A stretch of 64,000 nt of DNA. Source: Fen-999 sp044220545 (GTDB taxonomy: Bacteria; Pseudomonadota; Gammaproteobacteria; Burkholderiales; Rhodocyclaceae). A program made the translations under genes and the position numbers. The notes beneath the pieces were generated by a model, which worked only from the letters and a program-made list of their open reading frames with translations, did not search any database and was not told where the DNA came from. The stretch is taken from NCBI GenBank assembly GCA_044220545.1, contig JBGAQX010000021.1, positions 1 through 64,000 on the forward strand. Direction: 5' to 3'. This document shows, in pieces, positions 7,530 to 15,458 of this stretch (positions within the stretch are counted from its first letter, which is position 1; every line of letters begins with the position of its first letter).

Positions 7530-8678
7530 TTGAGGAAGCTGCTGAAATTGCTGGCCTTGGCTGGCTGCCTGGCCACCTTGACTGTGCGCGTGGCGACGGC
7601 TTCGCTGCCCGACCCGGTCGCCTTCGGCGCGGCGGTTGAACTCGGCAATATCGACGCGGCGCGACGTTGGCTCGACGAGGGGCTGGACCCGAACACGGAG
7701 GCCGACCGGATCGGCACCGGCGTGATGATCGCCGCCTGGGAAGGCAATCTGCCCATGATGGAGTTGTTCCTGGCGCGCGGCGCGGATCTCGGCGCGACCA
7801 ACCGCCATGGCGAACAGGCGCTCCAGTTGGCGGCCTGGCGCGGACACATCGAGGCGGTGCGCTGGCTGCTCGACCGGGGCGCGAGCGTCAACCGGACCGG
7901 CCAGGAGTGGAGCGCCTTGCACTACGCCGTTTTTGCCGGCCATGGCAAGGTCGCGCAATTGCTCATGGAACGTGGTGCCGAGATCAATGCGCGAGCCCCC
8001 AACGATGCCACGGTGCTGATGATGGCGGCGCGGGAAGGGCGTGAGGAACTGGCCAAGGCCCTGATCGACGCCGGTGCCGATCCGCGTCTGGCCAACGATC
8101 GGGGCGATACCGCGCTTTCCTGGGCGATGCGCTACGGCAATTTCCGCATCGCCAAGCTGGTGTCGTCGGCGGAGGGTTTCTCGCAGGCCGTCCAGGCACC
8201 GCCGGAGGTTTTTGGACCACCCAGGAAATCGGTGCCGGCGCCGTCGGAGATCAGTGAGCTCCTTCAGAAGCTGCGCCAGGCGGAGACGAGCGGCGAGTCG
8301 ACCGCGGCATTGCGGCTGGCCCTGATGGAGGCGATCGACCGCTTCCGGAAGGAAAGCAGCAGGGAAAACACCCCGTTGGCCGCCAAGTCCAAGAAGCAGA
8401 AGCGTACAAGCGCCGGACAGCGGCCCACTCTGGTGATTACCGCCAGCCGCAAGAGCGGTGGCGAGCGTGCCGAAGTGGTGAGTTCGGTGGAGAAGACAGT
8501 CGAACCGACGGTGGCGGATACGCCGGCCCAGCGCGCGTGGAGTTACGACGAGACGCGGTTGGTCGACCTGACCGAGGCCATGCGACAGCTCGAGGAGGCA
8601 CAGCAGGCGGGCCGCCCGACGGCGCGGTTACGCCGCGCCGTCCAGGAAGCCTACCAGCGGATGAAGGCCGGGGGCTAG
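7530..8678 (+). CDS. Exported ankyrin-repeat protein
   Basis: From a TTG at 7530 (AGGG about nine bases upstream) the product has 382 residues. An N-terminal hydrophobic segment (LRKLLKLLALAGC) contains a possible lipobox Cys at residue 13; an alternative is ordinary cleavage after VATA. Five or six ankyrin repeats follow (for example HGEQALQLAAWRGHIEAVRW, then TALSWAMRYGNF...). The C-terminal half is charged and helical, with two similar segments (LLQKLRQAETSGESTAALR and AMRQLEEAQQAGRPTARLR) that look like an internal duplication. It likely acts as a protein-binding scaffold in the envelope. Only 34 bases separate it from the divergent TonB-like start. The start codon is the weakest part of this call. 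Confidence 0.7.
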   Translation: MRKLLKLLALAGCLATLTVRVATASLPDPVAFGAAVELGNIDAARRWLDEGLDPNTEADRIGTGVMIAAWEGNLPMMELFLARGADLGATNRHGEQALQLAAWRGHIEAVRWLLDRGASVNRTGQEWSALHYAVFAGHGKVAQLLMERGAEINARAPNDATVLMMAAREGREELAKALIDAGADPRLANDRGDTALSWAMRYGNFRIAKLVSSAEGFSQAVQAPPEVFGPPRKSVPAPSEISELLQKLRQAETSGESTAALRLALMEAIDRFRKESSRENTPLAAKSKKQKRTSAGQRPTLVITASRKSGGERAEVVSSVEKTVEPTVADTPAQRAWSYDETRLVDLTEAMRQLEEAQQAGRPTARLRRAVQEAYQRMKAGG

Positions 8679-9946
8679 ACGGCCGCCAGCGCCTGGTCGA
8701 TGTCGGCCTTGATGTCGTCGATGTGTTCGAGGCCGATCGCCAGACGAACCATGTCGACCGAGACGCCCGCCTTGGCCATTTCCTCCGGCGCGAGCTGGCG
8801 ATGGGTGGTGCTCGCCGGGTGGCAGGCGAGACTCTTGGCGTCGCCGATATTGACCAGCCGGGTGATCAGCTTCAGCGCGTCCTGGAAGCGGGCGCCGCCT
8901 TCCATGCCGCCCTGGACGCCGAAGGACAGGATGCCCGAGGCGCGCCCACCCATGTACTTCTTGACCAGGGCATGGTCGGCGTGGTCGGGCAAACCGGCAT
9001 ACCTGACCCAGCCCACCTTCTTGTGGCCCTTCAGGTGTTCGGCCACGGCCAGCGTGTTGTCGCAGATGCGGTCCATGCGCACCGGCAGCGTCTCGATGCC
9101 TTGCAGGATCAGGAAGCTGTTGAAGGGCGAAATCGCCGCGCCCATGTTACGCAGCGGCACGACGCGCGCGCGGCCGATGTAGGCGGCGGGGCCCAGTGCT
9201 TCGGTATAGACCACGCCATGGTAGGAAACGTCGGGCGTGTTCAGTCGCTTGAAGCGGTCCTTGTGCTCCGCCCAGGGGAACTTGCCGGAATCGACGATGG
9301 CGCCACCGATGCTGGTGCCGTGGCCACCGAGGTACTTGGTCAGCGCGTGCACGATGATGTCGGCGCCGTGCTCGAAGGGGCGGCAGAGATAGGGCGTCGG
9401 CACCGTGTTATCCACGATCAGCGGCACGCCGGCATCATGGGCGATCTTCGCCAGCGCGGCGATGTCGACCACGTTGCCGAGCGGATTGCCGATCGACTCG
9501 CAATACAGCGCCTTGGTCTTGCCGTCGATCAGCGGTTTGAAGGAGTCGGGATTGCGATAGTCGGCGAAGCGCACCTCGATGCCGTACTGCGGCAGGGTAT
9601 GGGCGAACAGGTTGTAGGTGCCGCCGTACAGGGTGCCGACCGAGACAATGTTGTCGCCGGCCTCGGCGATGGTCTGGATGGCGTAGGTGATGGCCGCCAT
9701 CCCCGAGGCCAGGCCCAGGGCGCCGACGCCGCCTTCCATGGCCGCCAGCCGCTGCTCCAGCACGGCCGTGGTCGGGTTCATGATCCGCGTGTAGATGTTG
9801 CCGGCCACCTTCAGGTCGAACAGGTCGGCGCCATGCTGGGTGTCGTCGAACGCGTAGGAGGTGGTCTGGTAGATCGGCACGGCCACCGCCTTGGTGGTCG
9901 GGTCCGGGCCGTAACCGGCATGAATGGCCAGAGTCTCGATTTTCAT
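8675..9946 (-). CDS. metY: O-acetylhomoserine sulfhydrylase (aminocarboxypropyltransferase)
   Basis: The 423-residue PLP enzyme of the Cys/Met metabolism family makes homocysteine from O-acetylhomoserine and sulfide. Marks are the N-terminal ETLAIHAGYGPDPTTKAVAV, the YTRIMNPTTAVLE segment, and the PLP lysine in HALTKYLGGHGTSIGG. Length and motifs fit MetY better than MetB or MetZ. A good AAGGAAA ribosome site precedes the ATG. It starts 53 bases after the sulfide dehydrogenase flavoprotein gene in the same direction and could be read from the same operon, placing a sulfide-consuming assimilation enzyme next to sulfide oxidation. Its stop overlaps the convergent ankyrin gene by 4 bp. Confidence 0.93.
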   Translation of the reverse strand: MKIETLAIHAGYGPDPTTKAVAVPIYQTTSYAFDDTQHGADLFDLKVAGNIYTRIMNPTTAVLEQRLAAMEGGVGALGLASGMAAITYAIQTIAEAGDNIVSVGTLYGGTYNLFAHTLPQYGIEVRFADYRNPDSFKPLIDGKTKALYCESIGNPLGNVVDIAALAKIAHDAGVPLIVDNTVPTPYLCRPFEHGADIIVHALTKYLGGHGTSIGGAIVDSGKFPWAEHKDRFKRLNTPDVSYHGVVYTEALGPAAYIGRARVVPLRNMGAAISPFNSFLILQGIETLPVRMDRICDNTLAVAEHLKGHKKVGWVRYAGLPDHADHALVKKYMGGRASGILSFGVQGGMEGGARFQDALKLITRLVNIGDAKSLACHPASTTHRQLAPEEMAKAGVSVDMVRLAIGLEHIDDIKADIDQALAAV

Positions 9947-9999
9947 GATTTTCCTTATGGGCGGATAGGGACGGTGATTGTACTGTTCCCCGCCACGCC

Positions 10000-11340
10000 T
10001 CAGGAAAAGGAGTCGGACATCAGGTTGCGCAGCCAGCCCTGGGCGTATTCCGCCTCGATCCTGCGGTGTATGCGCGGCACGGGCCGGGGGGCTTCCTTGG
10101 TGCCGAAGGTCACGGGCGATATGCCGCTGCCTTCCTTGACGTATACCCACTGGTTGTTTTCGACGCGGAACAGGTGCACGACCGAGAACCCCCAGTCGTG
10201 CGCCACGACGCTGAAGCAGGTATTGGTGTAGATCGGCTCCGGCGGCGGCAGCCCATTGAGCTTGGCCACCAGGCTGGCGACGACGACCTTGGCCTGGGAA
10301 TTGGCCATATGGGCGGACTTCGGAAAGCCGTTGCCGGTCGCCACCTCGCCACCGACGCAGGAATCGCCGATGACATAGACGTCCTTGTGAATCGTCGATT
10401 CCATGTTGTGGGGCTTGACCGCGCACCAAGCGCCGCTGGCGCCGGCCAGACCCGCGTCGCGGGCGATCTTGCCGGCGTGATGCGGCGGAATGATGTTGAT
10501 CACGTCGCCCTTGTGCTGGTCGAAGGTGGTGAGACAAGTCATGGCCTCGACGTCCACCCCTTCCACCTGGCCGCCGCCGACACCGGAGACCCACTCGATC
10601 ATGCCGCCCTCGCCATAGCCGTACAGCGCCTTCCAGGCCTGCTCGAACAGGGGGCGCTTCGAGAAGCTGTCGTTGCTGTCCAGGATCAGCACCTTGGCCT
10701 TCTTCTTGCCGTGATGGGAACAGTACATGGCGACCTGGGCGGCTCGCTCGTAAGGGCCGGGCGGGCAGCGCAGCGGCCCCTTCGGCACCGCGATGATGAA
10801 GCGGCCGCCATCGGGCATGGCTTGCAGTTGTTTCTTCAGCAGCAGGGTTTGCGGGCCCGCCTTCCAGGCGTGGGGCAGACGGGTATCGGAGAGTTCGGGC
10901 GTCAGTCCCGAGATGGCCGCATAGTTGAAGTCGACCCCGGGTGAAACCACCAGGGCGTCATAGGCGTAGGCCTTGCCGTCCGCCGTGGTGACATTCTTGC
11001 CGACGGGGTCGATCTTGACCACGCTGTCATGAACAACTTTGACGCCGCGCCGGGACAGGCCGCCATAGCCGGTTTGCAGGCTTCGGATGTCGCGCGAGTC
11101 GGAAAGCACTTCGTTCGACAGGGGGCAGGACGTGTAGCGCGTCTCGCGCTCGATCAGGGTGACCTCGATGCCGGGGTCGAGCAGACGCAGATATCGGGCC
11201 GCGGTGGCGCCGCCAAAGCCGCCGCCCACGACAACCACGCGGGCCCGGGGGCTGGCGGCACGGGCGGACGGAGTGCACAGAACCGCGGCTCCCGTTGCGG
11301 ACAAGGTCTTGAGAAAACTGCGTCGATCGAACGAATTCAT
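10000..11340 (-). CDS. fccB: Flavocytochrome c sulfide dehydrogenase, FAD subunit
   Basis: The 446-residue protein has a Tat signal (RRSFLKT at residues 6-12, then a hydrophobic stretch to ARAA). An FAD-binding VVVVGGGFGGATAA, the CPLSNEVLSD loop, and both redox-active cysteines of the sulfide site follow: RCPPGPYERA (Cys192) and AWCAVKP (Cys306). The C-terminal NTCFSVVAHDWGFSVVHLFR belongs to the FCSD flavin-binding domain. It oxidises sulfide in the periplasm, passing electrons to its cytochrome partner, encoded nine bases upstream (11350-11919). Closely related names are soxF and fccB; which physiological type this is cannot be decided here. Confidence 0.9.
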   Translation of the reverse strand: MNSFDRRSFLKTLSATGAAVLCTPSARAASPRARVVVVGGGFGGATAARYLRLLDPGIEVTLIERETRYTSCPLSNEVLSDSRDIRSLQTGYGGLSRRGVKVVHDSVVKIDPVGKNVTTADGKAYAYDALVVSPGVDFNYAAISGLTPELSDTRLPHAWKAGPQTLLLKKQLQAMPDGGRFIIAVPKGPLRCPPGPYERAAQVAMYCSHHGKKKAKVLILDSNDSFSKRPLFEQAWKALYGYGEGGMIEWVSGVGGGQVEGVDVEAMTCLTTFDQHKGDVINIIPPHHAGKIARDAGLAGASGAWCAVKPHNMESTIHKDVYVIGDSCVGGEVATGNGFPKSAHMANSQAKVVVASLVAKLNGLPPPEPIYTNTCFSVVAHDWGFSVVHLFRVENNQWVYVKEGSGISPVTFGTKEAPRPVPRIHRRIEAEYAQGWLRNLMSDSFS

Positions 11341-11349
11341 GGCTCCCCC

Positions 11350-11919
11350 TTACTTGCCTTGCGCACCGAAATAGTGGGCGGCGGCGGACACATCCGCCGG
11401 TTTCATTTCCCGCGCTGCCTTCTTCATCTTGCGGTGTGGCATCTTGAATTCCTTGCTGCGGTACTTCAGCAGTTCGAGCTCCATGTACTTCGCCCACTGG
11501 CCGTCGATCCTCGGCACACCGACGTCGGGATCGTTGCCGGTGAGGCCATGGCAATCCTCGCAGTATTCCGAGATGGCGGACTTGCCCTTGGTCAGCAGTT
11601 CGGGCGTGGCTTGCTGGGGAACCGGCACCCAGGGCAGCTTCGAGAAATACGTGGCGAGCGCATCGATCTGGTCGTCGCTGAAGCCCTTGACGATGCGGTC
11701 CATGGTGATTGAGGTGCGTTCGCCGTACTTCCACTCCTTCATGACGTTTCGCAGGTATTCCCTCGGCAGGCCACCGATGGATGGCATGGGCGCGCCGGCG
11801 CTCACGCCGCCCACGCCGTGACAGCCGTTGCAAGTGCGGGCGAGGACTTCGATGTCCGGCCGGGCCGTCGCCGCGCCGGTCAGCCCGATCAGGGCCAGGG
11901 TCAGTAGTGACTTGCGCAT
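11350..11919 (-). CDS. fccA: Diheme cytochrome c, partner of the sulfide dehydrogenase
   Basis: The 189-residue protein has a signal peptide (MRKSLLTLALIGLTGAATA) and two cytochrome c domains with CNGCH (residues 30-34) and CEDCH (120-124). The two-domain layout and PMPSIGGLPREYL segment are those of cytochrome c4 / FccA-type proteins. It lies between the multiheme cytochrome b fusion and the FAD subunit, 9-11 bases from each, so it should be the direct electron acceptor of the flavoprotein. A second C4-type domain ends in AAHYFGAQGK, normal for the family. Confidence 0.85.
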   Translation of the reverse strand: MRKSLLTLALIGLTGAATARPDIEVLARTCNGCHGVGGVSAGAPMPSIGGLPREYLRNVMKEWKYGERTSITMDRIVKGFSDDQIDALATYFSKLPWVPVPQQATPELLTKGKSAISEYCEDCHGLTGNDPDVGVPRIDGQWAKYMELELLKYRSKEFKMPHRKMKKAAREMKPADVSAAAHYFGAQGK

Positions 11920-11930
11920 CGTCTCCTCCT

Positions 11931-13886
11931 TCAGTGCGGGGTGGTGATGCCGATCAACATCAGGGTCAGCAGTGTGAGACCGGCAATGATGAGCACGCTG
12001 GTCACGAAGGATGCGGCCAGATCCACACGGCGCGACGGACGCTTGATCAGGTGCTTTTCCAGCTCACCCCTTTCCGTCAGACGCTCGTACTCCAGCCGGT
12101 GGTCATGCTTGAACTCCTCCAGCGGAATCGCGCCCGTGAAGATGGTCGTGCTCATCGGGAAGCGTTCCGGTCTGAAATGCACGTTGAAGAAGTGCACCGT
12201 GTTCAGGAAGACGGCCGCCAGCAGAGCCTCCTCGGCATGGATCAGCGTGGCGACGTTGAACACCCAGCCGGGCAGGACCATGGCGGTCTTTTCCGGGAAG
12301 AACAGCACCAGGCCCGAAGAGCCGATGATGGCCGCACCCCAGAAAGGAGCCCAGTAGTCGAACCGCTGCCAGTAGGTCCAGTGGCAGAAGTCGGGGCGTG
12401 GCGCCATGCCGAGGAACCACCGGAACATGTTCTTCAGGTCGCGCAAGTCGTTCAGGCTGGGTACCAGGGAGGTGCCGCCGAACCAGTCGAAAGTCTTGCG
12501 CTGGCGCCAGATGTTGATGCAGGCAAGCGCCAGGTGGATGAGAAAGATCGACAGCCAGATGACAGCGGCGGTACGGTGAATGATGCCTTCGATCTTCGGG
12601 CCACCGAGGAACACGATCACCGCCTTGGCCCACTCGGTGTGGGAGAACAGCAAGGTGGTGCCGGTAAGGATCAGGGTCATGGTGGAGATGGCGAAGAAGC
12701 CGTGTATCCAGCGCCAGACCGGACTGAAGCGGCGGAAATACACGATCTCGGGATGATCCAGATCTTCCTTGAAGCCCTTGCCCTGAATGCGATCCATCGA
12801 CTCGCGGTACAGCCAGAGGAGCACATGCACCCAGAAGAAGACCATCACGCCGAGGATCAGCGCCTGCATGAATTGCTTGGCCCAGTACAGCCAGGGATAC
12901 TTCTCGCGGTTGTCCGGATCGCCGTGCGGCTGAAAGGCCAGGAAGGCGTCGGTGGCGTCCTTGTGGCAATTCTTGCAGTTCTTCAGACGGTTATTGACGT
13001 GCACCGAGGAGGTGGGGTCGTCGTCTTTCTTCACGTCGTGCCCGCCGTGGCAATCGAAACACTTGGCGGTGTTGGTGTAGCCCAACCGGTTGACCTGGCC
13101 GTGGTAGGACGCCAGGTAGGTCTTCTGCGCTGTCTTGTGGCAGTCGCCGCAGTTCTTGGTGATCGCCAGCTTCATGGCATCGGACTTGGGCGCGCCGATA
13201 TCGTGGGTGGTGTGGCAATCGGAGCACACGGCCGATTTTTCGTCCTTCTTCTCGACGATGACCTTGCCGTGGATCGAGCCCAGGTAATCCTTCTTCTGCT
13301 TTTCGTGGCAACGCCCGCAGACCTCGGGGTTCTTGAGACGATGTTCCTTGCGCTGCAAGGCGCCCGGCACGCCGATGTTGTGGGCGTCGTGGCAGTCGTG
13401 GCAGGCGGCATTGACTCGCGCCTGATTCTTCGTGTTGGGCTTGGCGTGCGCGGAGTGCAGGTAGTTCTCGGTTTGCGCGACGACCACATCCAGTCGCTCG
13501 CGCTTCTTGGGATCGGGATCCTTCTTCGCCGCTTCCCATTCCTTGCGATGGCACTCGATACAGCCGATGCTCCCGGCCAGCGGCTTTCCGTGCGGCAATT
13601 TGGTGACGTCGCTATGGCAACTGGTGCAGGCCATCTTGCCGTGCACGCTGCCCTTCAGCACATCCGGGTCGACGAAGATGTTGTTGCGGCTGCCATCGGG
13701 CCGAACTACGGACTTTTCCTCATGGTCGGCGTGGCAGCGCAGGCAGCGATGGTTGGCGATGGCGGGGGCCGCGGGGGGTTCGCTAGCCGTATCGGCCGCT
13801 GGCGCGACGGTTGCTCCCGCTCCAACCGGCAACAACGCCGCCGCCATCCACAATCCTGCAAGCATGTTCCAGGCACTTTTGGCCAT
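11931..13886 (-). CDS. Nine-heme cytochrome c fused to a membrane cytochrome b (CbcL-like architecture)
   Basis: The 651-residue protein has a signal peptide, then nine CxxCH motifs with their cysteines starting near residues 48, 87, 109, 162, 190, 221, 246, 276 and 304 (CLRCH, CTSCH, CIECH, CHDCH, CGRCH, CSDCH, CGDCH, CFDCH, CKNCH). A membrane domain from about residue 338 follows, with helices carrying paired histidines (FFWVHVLLW, WRWIHGFFAI, IIHRTAAVIW...IHLAL, TLIHAEE...HFFNVHF), as in the HydB/FdnI-type diheme cytochrome b family. The same order, nine c hemes then a b-type domain, is known for CbcL of Geobacter, a quinone-linked electron-transfer protein. Here it leads the sulfide dehydrogenase operon, so it may move electrons between FccA and quinones. 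Direction of flow is inferred. Confidence 0.85.
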   Translation of the reverse strand: MAKSAWNMLAGLWMAAALLPVGAGATVAPAADTASEPPAAPAIANHRCLRCHADHEEKSVVRPDGSRNNIFVDPDVLKGSVHGKMACTSCHSDVTKLPHGKPLAGSIGCIECHRKEWEAAKKDPDPKKRERLDVVVAQTENYLHSAHAKPNTKNQARVNAACHDCHDAHNIGVPGALQRKEHRLKNPEVCGRCHEKQKKDYLGSIHGKVIVEKKDEKSAVCSDCHTTHDIGAPKSDAMKLAITKNCGDCHKTAQKTYLASYHGQVNRLGYTNTAKCFDCHGGHDVKKDDDPTSSVHVNNRLKNCKNCHKDATDAFLAFQPHGDPDNREKYPWLYWAKQFMQALILGVMVFFWVHVLLWLYRESMDRIQGKGFKEDLDHPEIVYFRRFSPVWRWIHGFFAISTMTLILTGTTLLFSHTEWAKAVIVFLGGPKIEGIIHRTAAVIWLSIFLIHLALACINIWRQRKTFDWFGGTSLVPSLNDLRDLKNMFRWFLGMAPRPDFCHWTYWQRFDYWAPFWGAAIIGSSGLVLFFPEKTAMVLPGWVFNVATLIHAEEALLAAVFLNTVHFFNVHFRPERFPMSTTIFTGAIPLEEFKHDHRLEYERLTERGELEKHLIKRPSRRVDLAASFVTSVLIIAGLTLLTLMLIGITTPH

Positions 13887-13972
13887 TTGACCTCTCCTCT
13901 TGTCCCCATCTACGCGGGTGGCACCAAGAATCGCTTGATGCGTTTTTTTGAGCTAACAAAGGAAAAACAGAT

Positions 13973-13988
13973 GGCAAGAGTCATGCCA
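13973..13988 (-). promoter_or_regulatory. Sigma-54 (-24/-12) promoter of the cytochrome/sulfide dehydrogenase operon
   Basis: Read on the minus strand the site is TGGCATGACTCTTGCC: TGGCAYR, four bases, TTGC, with exactly ten bases between GG and GC. Transcription would start near 13962, giving a leader of about 75 bases before the ATG at 13886 (GGAGAGG ribosome site). The element is partly palindromic (TGGCA-N7-TGCCA), so a weaker reading exists on the plus strand. The divergent gene encodes a sigma-54 activator, which supports the call. Confidence 0.75.
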
Positions 13989-14075
13989 AATTGACGTGAA
14001 AATGGCAACTCATTGTGTCGATGTATTTTTCTGGCCTGGGGGCCGCGTTCTTGTCGTAGTCAGTTGAGTAAAATG

Positions 14076-14116
14076 TGCCAATGGTGGCATTGTGAGTGTG
14101 CTGTTCATGGCACAAT
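14076..14116. promoter_or_regulatory. Candidate activator-binding inverted repeats upstream of the sigma-54 promoter
   Basis: Two inverted repeats lie roughly 90-140 bases upstream of the -24/-12 element: TGCCA-N4-TGGCA at 14076-14089 and ATTGTG-N16-CACAAT at 14089-14116. Sigma-54 activators normally bind such palindromes 80-150 bases upstream. The second repeat reaches to within 7 bases of the activator's own start codon, so it could also autoregulate. Assignment is by position only. Confidence 0.4.
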
Positions 14117-14122
14117 TCCTTG

Positions 14123-15427
14123 ATGACACGTGCTCCCGCCAATCCGTTTCCTGAACTCCTGGCCTTGGCCGATACCTTGCCGGAGCCGCGCATGTTCATC
14201 GGCGCCGACTACCGGGTGCTAGCGGTCAATCGGGCCTGGCGCGAAGTGTTCGGCAATTCCGGCGAGGATGGTCGCCGCTTCTGCTACGAAATCTCCCATC
14301 ACGCCGACGCGCCCTGCGACCAGACGGGCGGAAGCTGCCCGCTCAAGATCAGCCGGGAAAGTGGCGAGCCATCCCGGGCCCTGCACATCCACTACACCTG
14401 TCTGGGCCCCGAGCATGTCGATGTGGAGGTGTCGCCCATCCGGGACGGAGCGGGCGGCACGCTTTTCTACGTCGAAACCGTGCGCATGGTGCGCCGGGCT
14501 CGCAGCCTGCCGGCGGCCAACGGGCTGGTGGGGCGCTCGCCGGCCTTCAACCGGATGCTGGCGCTGATCGAGCGCGTGGCACCGGCCGACGCAACCGTCC
14601 TGCTGCTGGGTGAATCGGGGGTCGGCAAGGAGCTGGCGGCCCAGGCCCTGCACGAGGCGAGCGGCCGTTCACGTGGCCCCTTCGTCGCCGTCGATTGCGC
14701 CGGCATGACCGATACCCTGGCCGGCAGTGAGTTGTTCGGCCACGAACGGGGCGCATTCACGGGTGCCGTCAGCCGCAAGACCGGCCTCGTCGAGGAGGCG
14801 GCCGGCGGCACCCTGTTCATCGACGAGGTGGGTGACATTCCCCTGTGCCTCCAGATCAAACTCCTGCGTCTCATCGAATCGGGCACTTTCCGCCGCGTCG
14901 GTGGACTGGAACCCCTGCGGGCTGATTTCCGCCTGGTGCTGGCCACCCACCGGGATCTGGAAGCGATGGTCGAAGACGGCAGCTTTCGCCGCGACCTCTA
15001 CTACCGGATCAGCGCCTTCCCGATCCGCGTACCGCCCCTGCGGGAACGCCTGGAAGACTTGCCGCTGCTGGCGGAGTCGTTGTTGGCGCGGGTCAGCCGT
15101 CGTCGGTTGCGCCTGCACCCGGACACAATGGCGAAGCTGGCGCGCCACGGTTTTCCCGGCAACGTGCGGGAACTGCGCAACCTCGTCGAACGCGCCGCCC
15201 TGTTGGCGGACAGCGACACGATCCTGCCCGAACATCTGCCCGAAAATACGGGCCAACCGGCCGGTGAAGCGCCACCGGCGGGGGCCATCGTGCCCCTGGT
15301 CGAGGCGGAGCGGCGCTATCTGCGTTGGGCCGTTTCCCGCCACAAGGGCGACCGGCACGCGTTGGCGGAGCGGTTGGGCATCAGTCCGCGCACCCTGTTT
15401 CGCAAGCTCCGGGAAGGTCAGTCCTGA
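14123..15427 (+). CDS. Sigma-54-dependent transcriptional activator with PAS sensor
   Basis: The 434-residue protein has three parts. The N-terminal PAS-like domain (about 10-125) carries a Cys/His set: FCYEISHH, DAPCD and SCPL, with Cys at 54, 65 and 72 and His at 59/60. The AAA+ domain has Walker A GESGVGKE, the sigma-54 contact loop GAFTGA, LFIDEVGD and the RRDLYYRISAFPIR sensor region. A Fis-type helix-turn-helix lies at the C-terminus (HALAERLGISPRTLFRKLRE). It has no receiver domain, so it senses a signal directly. Divergent from the nine-heme/FccAB operon and facing its sigma-54 promoter, it is very likely that operon's activator. The ATG at 14123 is chosen as the first in-frame ATG with a domain start. 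Confidence 0.9.
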   Translation: MTRAPANPFPELLALADTLPEPRMFIGADYRVLAVNRAWREVFGNSGEDGRRFCYEISHHADAPCDQTGGSCPLKISRESGEPSRALHIHYTCLGPEHVDVEVSPIRDGAGGTLFYVETVRMVRRARSLPAANGLVGRSPAFNRMLALIERVAPADATVLLLGESGVGKELAAQALHEASGRSRGPFVAVDCAGMTDTLAGSELFGHERGAFTGAVSRKTGLVEEAAGGTLFIDEVGDIPLCLQIKLLRLIESGTFRRVGGLEPLRADFRLVLATHRDLEAMVEDGSFRRDLYYRISAFPIRVPPLRERLEDLPLLAESLLARVSRRRLRLHPDTMAKLARHGFPGNVRELRNLVERAALLADSDTILPEHLPENTGQPAGEAPPAGAIVPLVEAERRYLRWAVSRHKGDRHALAERLGISPRTLFRKLREGQS

Positions 15428-15458
15428 GTGGGTGGACGGGAGCGCAAAGCGTTCGGCG

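Noticed and set aside
8675..9999. SAM-responsive riboswitch before metY
   Set aside because: The 53-base gap is too short and lacks any conserved SAM core or terminator.
11781..13994. Plus-strand open frame of 737 codons opposite the nine-heme cytochrome gene
   Set aside because: The opposite frame has nine CxxCH motifs and a normal membrane domain; this frame is a shadow.
14108..14122. Possible sigma-54 box TGGCAC before the activator's own start
   Set aside because: The base pair at -12 is wrong (TG instead of GC at the ten-base spacing), and it lies within 15 bases of the ATG, too close for a promoter.
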